Source: Ornithodoros turicata (lineage: Eukaryota > Arthropoda > Arachnida > Ixodida > Argasidae). From it: DNA of 64,000 nucleotides. Each line of letters begins with the position of its first letter. Within the stretch, counting starts at the first letter, position 1. The translations under genes were made by a program, and so were the position numbers. Shown here one piece after another: positions 47,938 through 58,439 of this stretch. The stretch lies in contig NC_088201.1 in assembly GCF_037126465.1 (NCBI RefSeq), positions 196,362,403 through 196,426,402 on the forward strand. Reading direction: 5' to 3'. The notes under the pieces are model-generated. The model saw nothing but the letters and a program-made list of their open reading frames with translations, ran no database searches and was not told the DNA's origin.

Positions 47938-48231
47938 AGCTCCCGTGGCATAGTGGTTAGGATGATAGCTTCCCATGCCGAGACTGAGAGGTGACACAGA
48001 TTGTGTGCTATCTGAGGTTTTCCCTGGGTTTTCCGAATACTTTCTAGACGAATGTCGGCACAGGTCCCCTTAAAAGTCGGCCCAGGATGCATACTAATCC
48101 CTCTGTTCCCCACTTCTTCCTGCTGTCCTCTCTCTGTACGTGTGTCCACGTCTGTACCATCTGCATCTGTGAATGTCTGTACGTCGCTCATAGCCACAGT
48201 TGCTTCGCGGCGCAAATACGGAATAAAAAAT
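47938..48231 (+). mobile_element. tRNA-derived SINE (tick-type)
   Basis: The 5' part reads GTGGCATAGTGGTTAGG (47945-47961), a good RNA polymerase III A box in a tRNA-like head; the B box is degenerate. The body has GTTTTCCCTGGGTTTTCCG, AGACGAATGTCGGCACAG and AGTCGGCCCAGGATGCATAC. The tail reads AGCCACAGTTGCTTCGCGG followed by GGAATAAAAAA. I recognise this body as a very common tick SINE, from memory and not from a search. The last part recurs inverted at about 51280-51312 (GCACCGCGAAGCAGCTGTGG), a fragment of another copy. Confidence 0.75.
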
Positions 48232-49331
48232 GGTGAAGGATAGAGCCGAGAGCGGTGTAGTTCTACAACAGAGCCGATGTCGCACTTGCGGAAAGCATTC
48301 GCATGACTGCGTTCAGTGTGTTTTGCCCGCACTAACTCTGCGCATGCGCAGATGGCACGTCTTGTTTCTAAACAGTGAAGTGGTCAATACATTTTGACGT
48401 TGGTGTAGGGCGGCTTGCGAAACTTCAGGCGTGCTTTGTTTGAAATCGGGGACAAAAGAAAAAGAACTGAGAGGAGTTACACAATCGCACTTTAGGGAGA
48501 CGTGTCCGCGAATTTTGGGCACGACAACTTTATGCAAACGGGCCCTGTTTTGTAGACATGTGTATAAAATGTTCCCTCCCTTTTCTTCGTAAACTTCATC
48601 TAGAATCCAAATCGTTTTGGGTGAAAAAGAAAAAGTAAGGAATTTTGGTACTTCGAGAAGGGGCATGATCTTTCCAGTGGAGAGAGAGCCCTGTTCTGAC
48701 ATGAACACTTGCGAAGTTAAGAACAAACTGTGTTTCTGTTTTAACTCCTTGCCAGCATTATGATGAAACTGCGGTTGTGAGCAGTGTACAGACGCGGAAA
48801 GATGGAGAGAGCACTGTGAGAAAGAACATGAGAAAGGGCGGTTTGCTCATGTCTAGGTCTTTTGCCAAAGTGTGCCAGAGATACTGGGAAATTTTCTGCA
48901 GTTATACCCTCCAGGGCAAATAAAATATTGGGCTTAGAAATGCATCAAGAGCATAATCACGGCCCTCTGGTTCCCGAGTGTCGGAGCCCAGAGTACAAAA
49001 AAGTGAAGCTGGGCCACACAACTCTCACTAGTAGTGAAGCCAACAACTGCTGCGGCATCAATGGACATGTTGTTTGAATCAGCAGTTTTGCAGTTATTCG
49101 CAGTAGCCATAAGCCCTGTATCATAGGCAGAGAATACCTTCTTAAGGAGGACCTCTATGATATGCCATATGCGTCATCTCGCATCGGTGTGTTTCTGGTG
49201 TCAAAGCTGTCCACCTTGAAATGCTGGCCCGTAGAGGGTGTGAAGAAACTTGTTAGACGCAAATTCATGACAAATATGCCGTCGTCCCCCTGCTACATGC
49301 TGACTTCTAGCTTCATTGTGTTTCAGAAAGT
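48232..49331 (+). pseudogene. Transposon remnants: possible FLYWCH-like and transposase C-terminal fragments
   Basis: 48862-49000 reads CARDTGKFSAVIPSRANK then EMHQEHNHGPL. The C...C...HNH spacing is FLYWCH-like. 49080-49331 reads REYLLKEDLYDMPYASSRIG, VFLVSKLST and VKKLVRRKF, resembling the C-terminal tail of the transposase family whose accessory gene follows directly downstream. Both are short and interrupted. The minus-strand frame at 48313-48726 (137 codons) has no motif I recognise and is not claimed. Confidence 0.3.
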
Positions 49332-49372
49332 GCTTGTGCCAAGAACACAAAAATATGATAATTACCGTTTAG

Positions 49373-52300
49373 ATGCAGTTTGCCGTTGTCAATTTCATCT
49401 CTGATGACACGGTGGAAGTAGTTCCGTCAACGTGGGTCCATGGAAACAAATGTCCTTGGCCTGAACACGCACCCAAAAACATGAGGAGCCTTATCAAGGA
49501 AGGGCTGCCACGCCTGGAAGGATGGAAACCGACCGTCATTGCTATGAGAGGCATCTTCTGTAAATGCATCATCATATTGTACAATATTGCGCCATTGATT
49601 TGACATGTTTTTCAATAGGATTATTGTGGTATGCACAGTGAGTTGTGCACAGGGTGTTAAGTACATTTCTGAAGCAGGTTGCAAAAAACAAAAATATTTA
49701 CATAAACACAGGAACAAACACCTTCCTTATTGATTTTAATGTCCTAGAGATGGAAAGGAATTGTTGATTTGTGTTTGAGGTATGCTATTTCGAACTAACT
49801 ACATTTGCAGGGAGTTGAACAGAGTGTAATAAAAGAAATAGGCCAGATATATATAGGGAGAATATTAAGTGTAGAAGTAGTCTCTACGATGGCGGCTCAC
49901 ATTACAGTGATGTTCATACCTCATTGCAGCTTCGTATACAGAAGCAAGTGCAGCACTCGCAGAAGCGCAATGTAGCTCAGAGTCAGACACACCATCACAG
50001 AGGAGGAAACGGCAGCCACCCTTCTGGCTGCAAGAAGGCTATCATGTGCTACAGAGTGGTAGTAATGAAGAAGACTATCAGCATGATCAGCAGGCAGGTG
50101 AGACAATCATGCAACAATTGGCCTGTTGGTAATGCTTCTTCCACTCAGCACCTGCTGCAAAGCGTACTGCATATGTTCCACAAGACAGCCAAGGGGTTCT
50201 TCGGAGCCAAATTGTGCTGGAAGTACCGTCCGTTCCCAATGATTTCTTTGTTCAGCAAACAGAAGGTACGACATTATGTGGGGGTCACAAGTTGCACATA
50301 CATATGGTTAATGCAAAGCCAATAAGATTGAGAGCTTGCCGTATCGTGGACCTAGGCTCTTGCGTTGCCTTGGAACTGGTCTTACTAAAAGGCTGGCTAG
50401 GAAGGAAGCAAGTTGGTGACTAGAATAGATGATAAACAAAAACATGAAACCAGGGAGACAAGATCCATAAAGAAGAGACCCCGAGACGTGGACCACGTGA
50501 AAAAAGGGACAGACACAACAAAGTCTCGGTATGGGTCTATATTTCCAGCTCGTTTGCTTCCCAAATTATTATTGCCCAAAGTGCCGAAGGTCAGCAATGG
50601 CACCGACAGGGCTTCCACAGGAACATATTAAGAGGTTTTTTGTCAAAAGGTGCCTGGTCTGGTTGCTTTCCGCCTTTACAACTGTATCTTGCTTTTATGT
50701 AAGAAAACAGCCATTATAATATACAGTACACAGGTAAAATTAAGTTCAATGTCAGTAACGTACATGCTCTTGATTACATATGCAAAAAATGCAATTAATT
50801 CCTTTGGTTTTATTGACAACAAGCCCCATAACACAGGGATTGTGGTCTTGTTTCCTTCCTTGTTCTCCATTGGAAGAGCGCCCTTCTTCTCCATGCCAAA
50901 TATGCGTATATACTTGAAAACAATCACCAGCAAAACATTATTAGCAACGTATCATTGTTGTATTCTGTATCTGTGTTTAGAAGTTACATTTGTATCCTTG
51001 TTTCAGAACACACATCACCATCTTCTATTCTACTGCAGATGACGGGCTCTGGTACTACACATGAAGGTAGGTATTACAGACATTCTGCAGGGCGGCTTCC
51101 CTCATTATTTCCACGAGCTAAGTGAAGCCCACTGCACGTTAGTGATATTGTTCTTTGTGTGTGTGTGTGTGTGTACGGCTTCATTCTGTATGGCGGCTTC
51201 ACATCGTTACGCTCGAGTGATAGGTGAAGCCCGCTTTACATTGTTTGTAATACTATCACAAAACGCTTTTTTTAATTGCGTGTTAGCACCGCGAAGCAGC
51301 TGTGGCTATCATGAAAGGCTGCAACTTCTCTGAGCACATGGTCAGCACTACCCTGGGCTCTGCTCTATCCAGTAAATGTACTCCCAACTTTCACAGTTAC
51401 GTCGAGTAACGGATGGAAATACTTATGTGCAGTTTGTATAAAAAAAGTGCAGGAAATTCACAAAGTGAACATGGAAATGATGAAATGCAAACAACGCAGG
51501 CTGCATGGCCCGTGTTGGCTAACTTTCACTGCAGTTCATCCTACTAATGCAGTGTACCACACACAACTTAGAGGCTCACAATATGTTATGCCGGGTGAAA
51601 AGGCTCACAAATTTGGAGCAGAACATCATCGAATGAGCATTCCACTAGAAAATGTTGCTATTCTAATCTACCTCATGACAGATGAAGTGGCAGAAAAGTA
51701 CAACTGGCAGGGCCGTGGTCAAAAAATGAGTCTTTCGAAGCTGAATCTTCTAGGTCTCATACATTGTAAGTATATTATGTAAAATGCAAAAACCAGTAAT
51801 GAAACAAGAAACAAAATCACAAAGGTTTCTTCCAGGCGTGGCGTCTCCACCAGGAGTAGCCAAAGCTCGGAAAAACGAAAAGTGTGGTACAAGCAAGTCC
51901 CAGCTCGCTTCACGCTTCATTTTCTTTCTTTTCTCGGCAACGAATGCACATAGAGGCCTGAAACAAATGGCTTCGTTACCTGAAGATATTGGCCAACAGC
52001 GTATAATTTTTCAAGCAAAATCAGAGGCCACGTCTGGACCAGCCTGGCTGGTCCTACGTGGAATCACCTAGAATATAAATCAGAGATGCATTTAAAAAAT
52101 CTGCATAAGTTAACACAATGGAATGAGTCAGAGTCCTGCAGCTGGCAACCTTTTCAGTGACTTTCCTCATCCTTCATCCACATGTACTAAGTTCTTAGTG
52201 TGGGGCGGTGGAGTATGAGCCTGTACTGTGCCAACCTTGAAGATTAGAGGTCTCAAACATATGGTCTTGTAATCTTGAATTTCATGCCCTGCAGTGGTTT

Positions 52301-53134
52301 ATCCCCCATTGTTGCAATTCTGGGTAAACTACTGCCCCAATGCCGTCATACTACTGAAGATAGACTGATACATGTTGATGAGCTAACTATAAAACTGAAT
52401 TGACTTGTTAGTGCTCTTGTAGAGTTGCATATTTCTGCTCTCTTTCCTTTAGCTTGACAGACTATAGGAACATAGCAGTTTCTTGTGCTCATGTGTATGA
52501 GCAGGGTCAACATCTATAGAACCAGAATATGAACCATGTTCACCAGCTTGTCTTCCCTTTTTTACACCCTCTAGAATAGTGTGTTTTGCTATAGGCTTAA
52601 TTGAAGCTTTCCTTTCAAAAATTGACATCACTACCTCTGTTTTGTATGTTCAGCAGTGATTCATAACCTCTGTTGGTCACGTAATCATCATGTTGCTGCT
52701 GTAAACACATAGCAATCTGACAAGCAGCAGATGTTGCAGTGTTGACTGAAAGCAGCTGTCACGTCAATCATGTTTGATATGCAGTTTTCACCTCCTCGTG
52801 AAAAACAGGTTTGTGTAGCGTTTTTCTATGAAGTACTTGCTCTGGATAATACAATGAGGATAGACACCCCACGTAATTCATCTGGCCAGACTAAACTATG
52901 CAACTGATGTAAATTTTTTGATAGTCATAGGTTTGTCAAGTCTCATAAATGTACTCCCTACACATTTACACTGCAGCAACCATCAAAATAAATAGCAAAA
53001 TTCAAGGAGCGACGAAGCTGAATGTGAAGGGTGCCATTGTCAGCTGGTTAAGACATGCAAAAGAGCGGAGGACAAAGGGAAGACAGGCATCCACGCAGAC
53101 AACAAGCGAGTCCCTCATTGACAGGTATAGCTGA
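49373..53134 (+). CDS. Transposon accessory protein, DUF4806-like C-terminus, six exons, apparently intact
   Basis: Exon-like blocks are 49373-49559, 49930-50097, 50149-50265, 51007-51066, 51433-51765 and 52977-53134. All internal junctions have AG/GT borders and phase 1. Internal lengths are 168, 117, 60 and 333 bp, all multiples of three. The joined frame is open for about 340 codons and ends at TGA 53132-53134. The N-terminus (FAVVNFISDDTVEVVPSTWV then CPWPEH) matches the leader of proteins next to animal transposases. The middle is acidic/basic (QCSSESDTPSQRRKRQPP). The end has IYLMTDEVAEKYNWQGRGQK and ATKLNVKGAIVSWLRHAKER, the pattern I associate with DUF4806. Its biochemical role is unknown. 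Small extra exons between 50265 and 51007 cannot be excluded. Retention of splice sites and frame suggests a young or constrained copy. Confidence 0.65.
51155..51174. repeat. (GT)n microsatellite
   Basis: Ten GT units inside the intron between the fourth and fifth exon-like blocks of the accessory gene. A similar short GT tract occurs near 14402-14417, in an intron of the truncated sister gene. Confidence 0.9.
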
Positions 53135-53744
53135 TGCACCTACTAAGGGTCATTCCAGCTCAAAAGTCCAAATTGCATGGCTTCACCATCGCCAATTTCA
53201 ATTACAGAAATTACGCTGCCTATTTCATGCATGCCACTCTTTCCCTTCTTTTCGGGAACCGTTTACAAGGGCTGAGAGGTGCCTTTGAAGTACACCACTA
53301 AAGCTGGGTGCTACGAGATGCAAGAGAACTGTTAAGGCACTTTTTTTCTGGTTTAGTAGGACCACTATACTGCATTTACGAAGTTCCATTCTTCTGTCTT
53401 CAGTAGTTGATTTTTTTATTAACCCAAATGCTGCTGTCTCACCAGAAATGCGTAATATTGCTGAGAAGGAACTGGCATTGGTGGAGGAGTTAGAGGATTG
53501 AAGCTTCTGCAGAACTATGGCTGCGTGCCCCAACAGTGTGAAAGACACCCATGTGATATTAAGCATTGCTATGACACATGGCTCTAGTTCTTCGGCAATT
53601 TCAGCACTCAAACTCACTCACCAATGCCACTAAATCAGAAAAATGCACTTTCACAGTCCCCTTGTGCATCGTAGATCAACGAAAAAATGCCGAACTGTGC
53701 ACAGTTTTCGCATGTCAAACACTACAACCTGGTGCTGTCGGGTG

Positions 53745-53746
<2 letters not shown>
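53135..53746. other. No supported gene
   Basis: A minus-strand frame of 130 codons (53225-53617) and plus-strand fragments lack recognisable motifs. The segment may be the 3' part of the transposon that carries the accessory gene, because it lies between that gene and the Penelope-like element. Confidence 0.4.

Positions 53747-53788
<42 letters not shown>
53747..53788. repeat. (TA)n microsatellite
   Basis: About 21 uninterrupted AT units immediately outside the inverted tail of the Penelope-like element. It is a plausible insertion target or slippage product. Confidence 0.95.
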
Positions 53789-53790
<2 letters not shown>

Positions 53791-53908
53791 TTTATATATA
53801 TTTACATATAAAAGTGAAATAATAAGACTTGGACTACAGATTACAGGAACGTTAACAAAAACTAATTTATTTAATGGGCAATTTAACACATAGATTAAAA
53901 AAAAGAAT

Positions 53909-53946
53909 GGTCGACGTTTCGACAGTGGCACTGTCTTCGTCAGGAC
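53909..53946 (-). ncRNA. Hammerhead-ribozyme-like motif in the Penelope 3' end
   Basis: The minus strand reads CCTGACGA, then a hairpin GACAG-TGCCA-CTGTC, then GAAA followed by CGTCGACC. CUGANGA and GAAA separated by stem II are the conserved core of hammerhead ribozymes. A very short stem III with cleavage after GUC is the minimal form described in Penelope-like elements. The core bases are intact. Stem I and activity cannot be judged by eye. Confidence 0.65.
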
Positions 53947-54264
53947 AAAAGAGGTACAAGGGTTGCATATTGCTTAAATAGGTTTCCTGGGTGACGTCAC
54001 AATCGGTGCAAGTATGCCACGTGGCAGTTGTCTGAGTCAGATTCTGGAACATTCCGCAAGGTCAAGTCCGGGTGGTGATATCATCTTTCTTGGGGAGCCA
54101 GCTCAGGGTGAGCTGTACTGAGGCCATAGCTGAAAAGAAAAAAAAGGAAAATAAAAGGGAAAAAATGGGAAAGTATATCCCATCTAGACGACCAGATTCC
54201 TTACTGTTGAAAGCACACCGGGATCTTCGTTAATGATTGATTGGAATTTGTAAATGAGGTAAGA

Positions 54265-54840
54265 CTAGCGTTGTTCCCTGCCTCTATTGGAGCTCAAGTT
54301 TGATTGAAGAATAAAAAGGGCAACGTCATTTATTGAATGACCAGGCTGGTTGAAATGACGAGAAACAGGAAGATTTGGCTTTTTATTAACGTCCGACCGG
54401 TGGTTGTTGAACCTGACCCGAAAATATGTTTTGGTTTGACCTACGTATTGCGCTTGACACGCGTTGCACTGAATGGCATAAATGACGTTGGATGAATTGC
54501 AGTCAAAGTCACCATGAATTTTGACGAAGAAATTAGAATTTGTGCTGTTAAGCACGTGGGCACTTCGCATTAGTTTGCATATTTGACATCTGCGGCCATT
54601 GCACGGGTGGCAGCCTACCGTCGGACTTGTTGGTCGGTTGACTTTGGAGCTGACTAGATTATTGTGGAGGTTTTGCGAGCGCCTGTAGGTCGCACGTGGC
54701 GGTTCCGGGAAGATTTGTCGCATGCGCTCTGACTGACAAAGACTACCGTGGTGGCGATTAAGTATACTGTTGATGTTGGAAACATTATTGTTGAATGTTA
54801 CAACGAGGTTGACGGAACCATTGTCACCTGCAGAACCTGC
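54265..54840 (-). pseudogene. GIY-YIG endonuclease domain of the Penelope-like element
   Basis: The frame includes NVIYAIQCNACQAQYVGQTK, where IYAI and YVGQT correspond to the GIY and YIG halves, then RVRFNNHRSDVNKK with the catalytic-region arginine, and HFNQPGHSINDVALFILQ. This is the characteristic nuclease of Penelope-like elements, which nicks DNA for target-primed reverse transcription. It is a fragment: no RT precedes it on this strand. The frame closes with stops at 54264, as expected for the natural end of the protein, so its 3' side looks intact. Confidence 0.85.
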
Positions 54841-54932
54841 TACCACGACTCGCACAACGACTGACACCTCGTCGACCTGACTCCCCCGCCGTCCCGGACC
54901 CGGTGTGGCCCACTCCACAGGAAGCCACCATC

Positions 54933-57429
54933 ATGGAACAGCGACAGCGAGGACGGACACCACGACCATCAAGACAGGATTGACTAACCGCCGGTAAGCG
55001 TACTCTTTCTAACTTTGACCCTCAACCATCCCCTAGCGCCCATGCTTTCTTTTATGCTTTATTCCCATGCTTTAAACTTAGAAAACTAACTGATAAGTCC
55101 ATACGGTATAGCTCTCATCGTGAAAGTTTGCAGCTCTATAAGCAACACAGCAAAATTCAAAAGGGACTTGCAATCGACCTTAAACTTACTTTCCCCCTTA
55201 AAAATGAACACCAAAATAAGTGGAACGAGATTATCAACAATGCCTCCATCGCGTTAATCGATGTGTTGTTATCCCACTGTGATGACGCTATCAGTCAATT
55301 TTCTCAGGAAGCTAAAATTATTCGCGATAAAACCGCTCTTGGTGAGAACCATAACTCAGATTTAGCACGCTTCGCTGAGAACAGGGCAGAAGCCGTGCAC
55401 TGAAGTAAACGCAAAAAGCTCGCCAGGGACGGAGTTAGCCAGGTTGCCCCTACTGGGCTTAAAACAACGTTTCAGGATAGTCGCCCGATAAGTATTGTCC
55501 AAATTACTAGTACGTCATCACAGGATCAGCACACCATTATTAATCAAAATCAAGACGCCGCCTCCACTGATCCTGGTAATGCCGAAAGCCCCAAGTCCCA
55601 TAATGTCGTTAACTTGTCATCCCATATTCTCACAGATTCCGAAATATCTTTACTCAGCCATGGCCTCTCATATTGTCCCAGCAACAATAAATTAAATGAA
55701 TATCAACTTCACATAGACTTAGATAACTTCGCTCGCCGCTTACGCCTCAAAGAATACTTTGATGACAAGCCTAAGTCAGACTCCAACCCTTTCAAACAGC
55801 CGTCCAGTTTTACACCGAACGGTAACCGTGATAAAGCCCTGGATATGTATATTTGTGCAGTCCAAAAGGATATTATTAACGCGTACGGCCATTCATCCAA
55901 TCGTAAATCACAGTCCAATTTATCGCCAGCTGAACACCGTAGCCTTTCCGACCTTCAAAGACGTGGTGATCTGGTTATAAAAAAAGCTGATAAAGGTGGT
56001 GCAATTGTGGTAATGAACAAAACTGATTATATTAACCAGGGCATTCGGCAGTTATCTTGCACATCATTTTACAAAGTCCTCGAAGCTGACCCTACGGAAC
56101 AGATCACAGCTAATATTATCCGTAGCTTGAAAGATCTGAAAACCAGCAAAAAGATAGACACCACCCTGTACGAGTACTTACTCCCTAGAGATCCCGTGCC
56201 AGGCAGATTTTACATGCTCCTCAAGATCCATAAACCTGGGAACCCAGGGCGCCCGATAGTTTCGTGTAACGGTACAGCTACCGAAAATATTTCCAGCTTT
56301 GTAGATTATCTTCTTAAAAATATACCCCCAAAACTTCCATCCTACATTAAAGATACAAATCACTTCCTGGAAATATTAAGTCAGTGCCAACCTGCTCCCT
56401 CAAGTTTGCTGGTCACGCTAGACGTTTCTTCCCTCTATACCAACATCCCCCACGAAGATGGCATTGCTGCAGCTCAAAGGGCGTTTTTAAAATATTCGGA
56501 CAACCCATACGATCCTCGTGTTCTATTCACATTCCTTAACCTTATTCTGAAAAATAACAACTTTGAATTTGATGGTAAACATTACTTGCAAGTCAGTGGC
56601 ACGGCTATGGGCACTAAGATGGCACCAAATTATGCAAACATCTTTATGGGTAATCTGGAGGAGGCATTTCTGTTCCAATGCGAGAAAAAGCCGACATTGT
56701 ACAAGCGTTTTCTGGACGACATCTTTATGGTTTGGCTATATTCGGAGGACGATCTGAATATATTCATTAGCAATTTTAACCAAGCACATCCGTCTATCAA
56801 ATTCACCCATTCTTACTCAGCTCTAACTGTTAACTTCCTAGATGTCCAGGTAAAGTTAACGGACGGGGTCCTAACTACGGACCTGTTCCGTAAACCTACG
56901 GACTCTCAGCAGTACCTAGCTTTCAACAGTTGCCACCCGCAGCACACTAAACTTGCTATCCCCTACAGCCAGGCACTTCGTTTTAGCCGCATCTGTTCCA
57001 GCGACAGTGATCTGGATAGAAATTTGAACCATCTCAAGCAAACATTCATCAGTCGCCAGTTCCCACCCAGTTTAGTTGAGGACGCAATAGGGAAGGCCCG
57101 CAGGGCAGATCGCAAAGCTCTGTTCCAAAACCGCAACCACAAATCAGACAATGGTTCCGTCTACCTCGTTGTAACATTCAACAATAATGTTTCCAACATC
57201 AACAGTATACTTAATCGCCACCACGGTATTCTTTGTCAGTCAGAGCGCATGCGACATATCTTCCCGGAACCGCCACGTGTGACCTACAGGCGCTCGCAAA
57301 ACCTCCACGATAATCTAGTCAGCTGCAAAGTCAACCGACCAACAAGTCCGATGGCAGGCTGCCACCCGTGGAATGGCCGCAGATGTCAAATATGCAAACT
57401 AATGCGAAGTGCCCACGTGCTTAACAGTA
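54933..57429 (+). pseudogene. Penelope-like reverse transcriptase, two TGA stops, nuclease end missing
   Basis: One frame runs from ATG 54933 to 57473 with only two stops, both TGA (54981-54983 and 55401-55403). The N-terminal region has RTLSNFDPQPSPSAH and a KLTDKSIRYSSHRESLQLY block. RT motifs follow: DLVIKKADKGGAIVVMNK (about 55970), RFYMLLKIHKPGNPGRPIVS (about 56205), VTLDVSSLYTNIPH (about 56416), SGTAMGTKMAPNYANIFMG (about 56595) and the active site RFLDDIF (about 56708). The linker with GRRCQICKLM is reached at about 57380. After HVLNS (57429) the sequence changes to the next repeat, so GIY-YIG is lost on this copy. Such enzymes resemble telomerase RT. Confidence 0.85.
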
Positions 57430-57436
57430 GTAAGTA

Positions 57437-57609
57437 CTGGACTCTCACAGTGCACAACGCTCAACTGTCCTGAACACGATTTAATTAGCAATTAGAGCTA
57501 ATTGGGACCCCCCACATTAATCAGCACCCTCCAGGGAGCCACCACACTCATTGGGGAACGTCTAACTCGTGTCCAGACCAGCTGAGCGTTGTGCACTATG
57601 AGAGTCCAT
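57437..57609. mobile_element. Short hairpin terminus / MITE-like block
   Basis: GGACTCTCACAGTGCACAAC (57439) is mirrored by GTTGTGCACTATGAGAGTCC ending at 57608, with about 110 bp between the arms. The left stem plus GAACACGATTTAATTAGCAA recurs at about 24005-24080 as the start of the homologous spacer segment. The mirrored right stem is present only here. It may be an independent MITE or the true end of the large repeat unit. Confidence 0.6.
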
Positions 57610-58439
57610 AAAAAATAAAAAAATAGGTAGAGATAGAGTGGAGAGAAGGAGTTTAGTTGAAGATCAACAACGCCATCTTGAAGGAAGCGGCCCGGAAAGG
57701 CCGCTGACCGTCGCTGGGCGACGGAGCACAGAGGCAGGTTGCAAAGCATCGCAGCTATGACAACAAGTTCCGGACATCCTGTGACGTCATCATGGCATGT
57801 CTGGGCAAGTTAGGACAGCTCTGGACATGCAAGGAGAAAAACACTCGTAATACAGAGGCTGGGAAAGCAAGAGTAAATATGCAAAGCATCAATAGCTAAC
57901 AAGAAAATAGAATTAGTTACACAACAAATGATCCCACCACAACAGGAGCGCAGAACGACACGACTGCTCCATCCGACAGCCATGCAGAGAACTGACTCGT
58001 AATGGTTTTTTTCTCCTGTATAAAGCCCCACAGCTGCACACCCTAGCGGTTACTTTCTCAACTAATCTCACAACAAAATTATTAAGAATCACGCCAGCGC
58101 TACTCCCGGTCTCAAGGCAGAAGATGATAGAAAATGGCGGGAATGCCCGGACAACAGCAACCAGCACCCGACGTGCACGGGCACGAAAATCGCAAACAAA
58201 GCGGCAACAAAGTTGGCGAAAGCATTAGTTACACAACAAATCACCTCAGCACAGCAGGAGCGCAGACCGATGCGACTGCTCTCCGTGACAGCCAGCCAGA
58301 AACTGAGCGAGCGCGGGGAGCGCACGTCTGCTTTCCGCGACAGCCGGAGAGAAACTGACTGGGGCGCCGCTCAGCGGCCGCTACGCATACGAGCTCCTAG
58401 CGCCCTCTGGGGCGACCACCTCCGAGAGGCTAAGAGTGA

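Larger units (their letters stand above)
53800..54840 (-). mobile_element. Penelope-like element, inverted tail copy (linker, GIY-YIG nuclease, 3' end)
   Basis: On the minus strand this segment repeats the C-terminal part of the element that follows on plus and continues where that one is cut. It runs from GSVNLVVTFNNNVSNINSIL through the linker cysteine motif GRRCQICKLM to the nuclease and an untranslated 3' end containing a hammerhead-like core. Penelope-like elements are known for such inverted, truncated partner copies at their 5' side. Identity to the plus copy over the shared linker is high (about 10 differences in 95 residues). Confidence 0.85.

Noticed and set aside
47938..48231. Functional tRNA gene
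   Set aside because: Only the A-box region is tRNA-like; the B box and acceptor stem are degenerate, and the rest is SINE body with an A-rich tail.
53225..53617. 130-codon minus-strand frame as a gene
   Set aside because: No start context, splice sites or recognisable residues. It sits opposite decayed transposon sequence.
54933..57429. Cellular telomerase reverse transcriptase
   Set aside because: The linker cysteine motif and the adjacent inverted GIY-YIG copy identify a Penelope-like element. No telomerase RNA-binding domain is visible.
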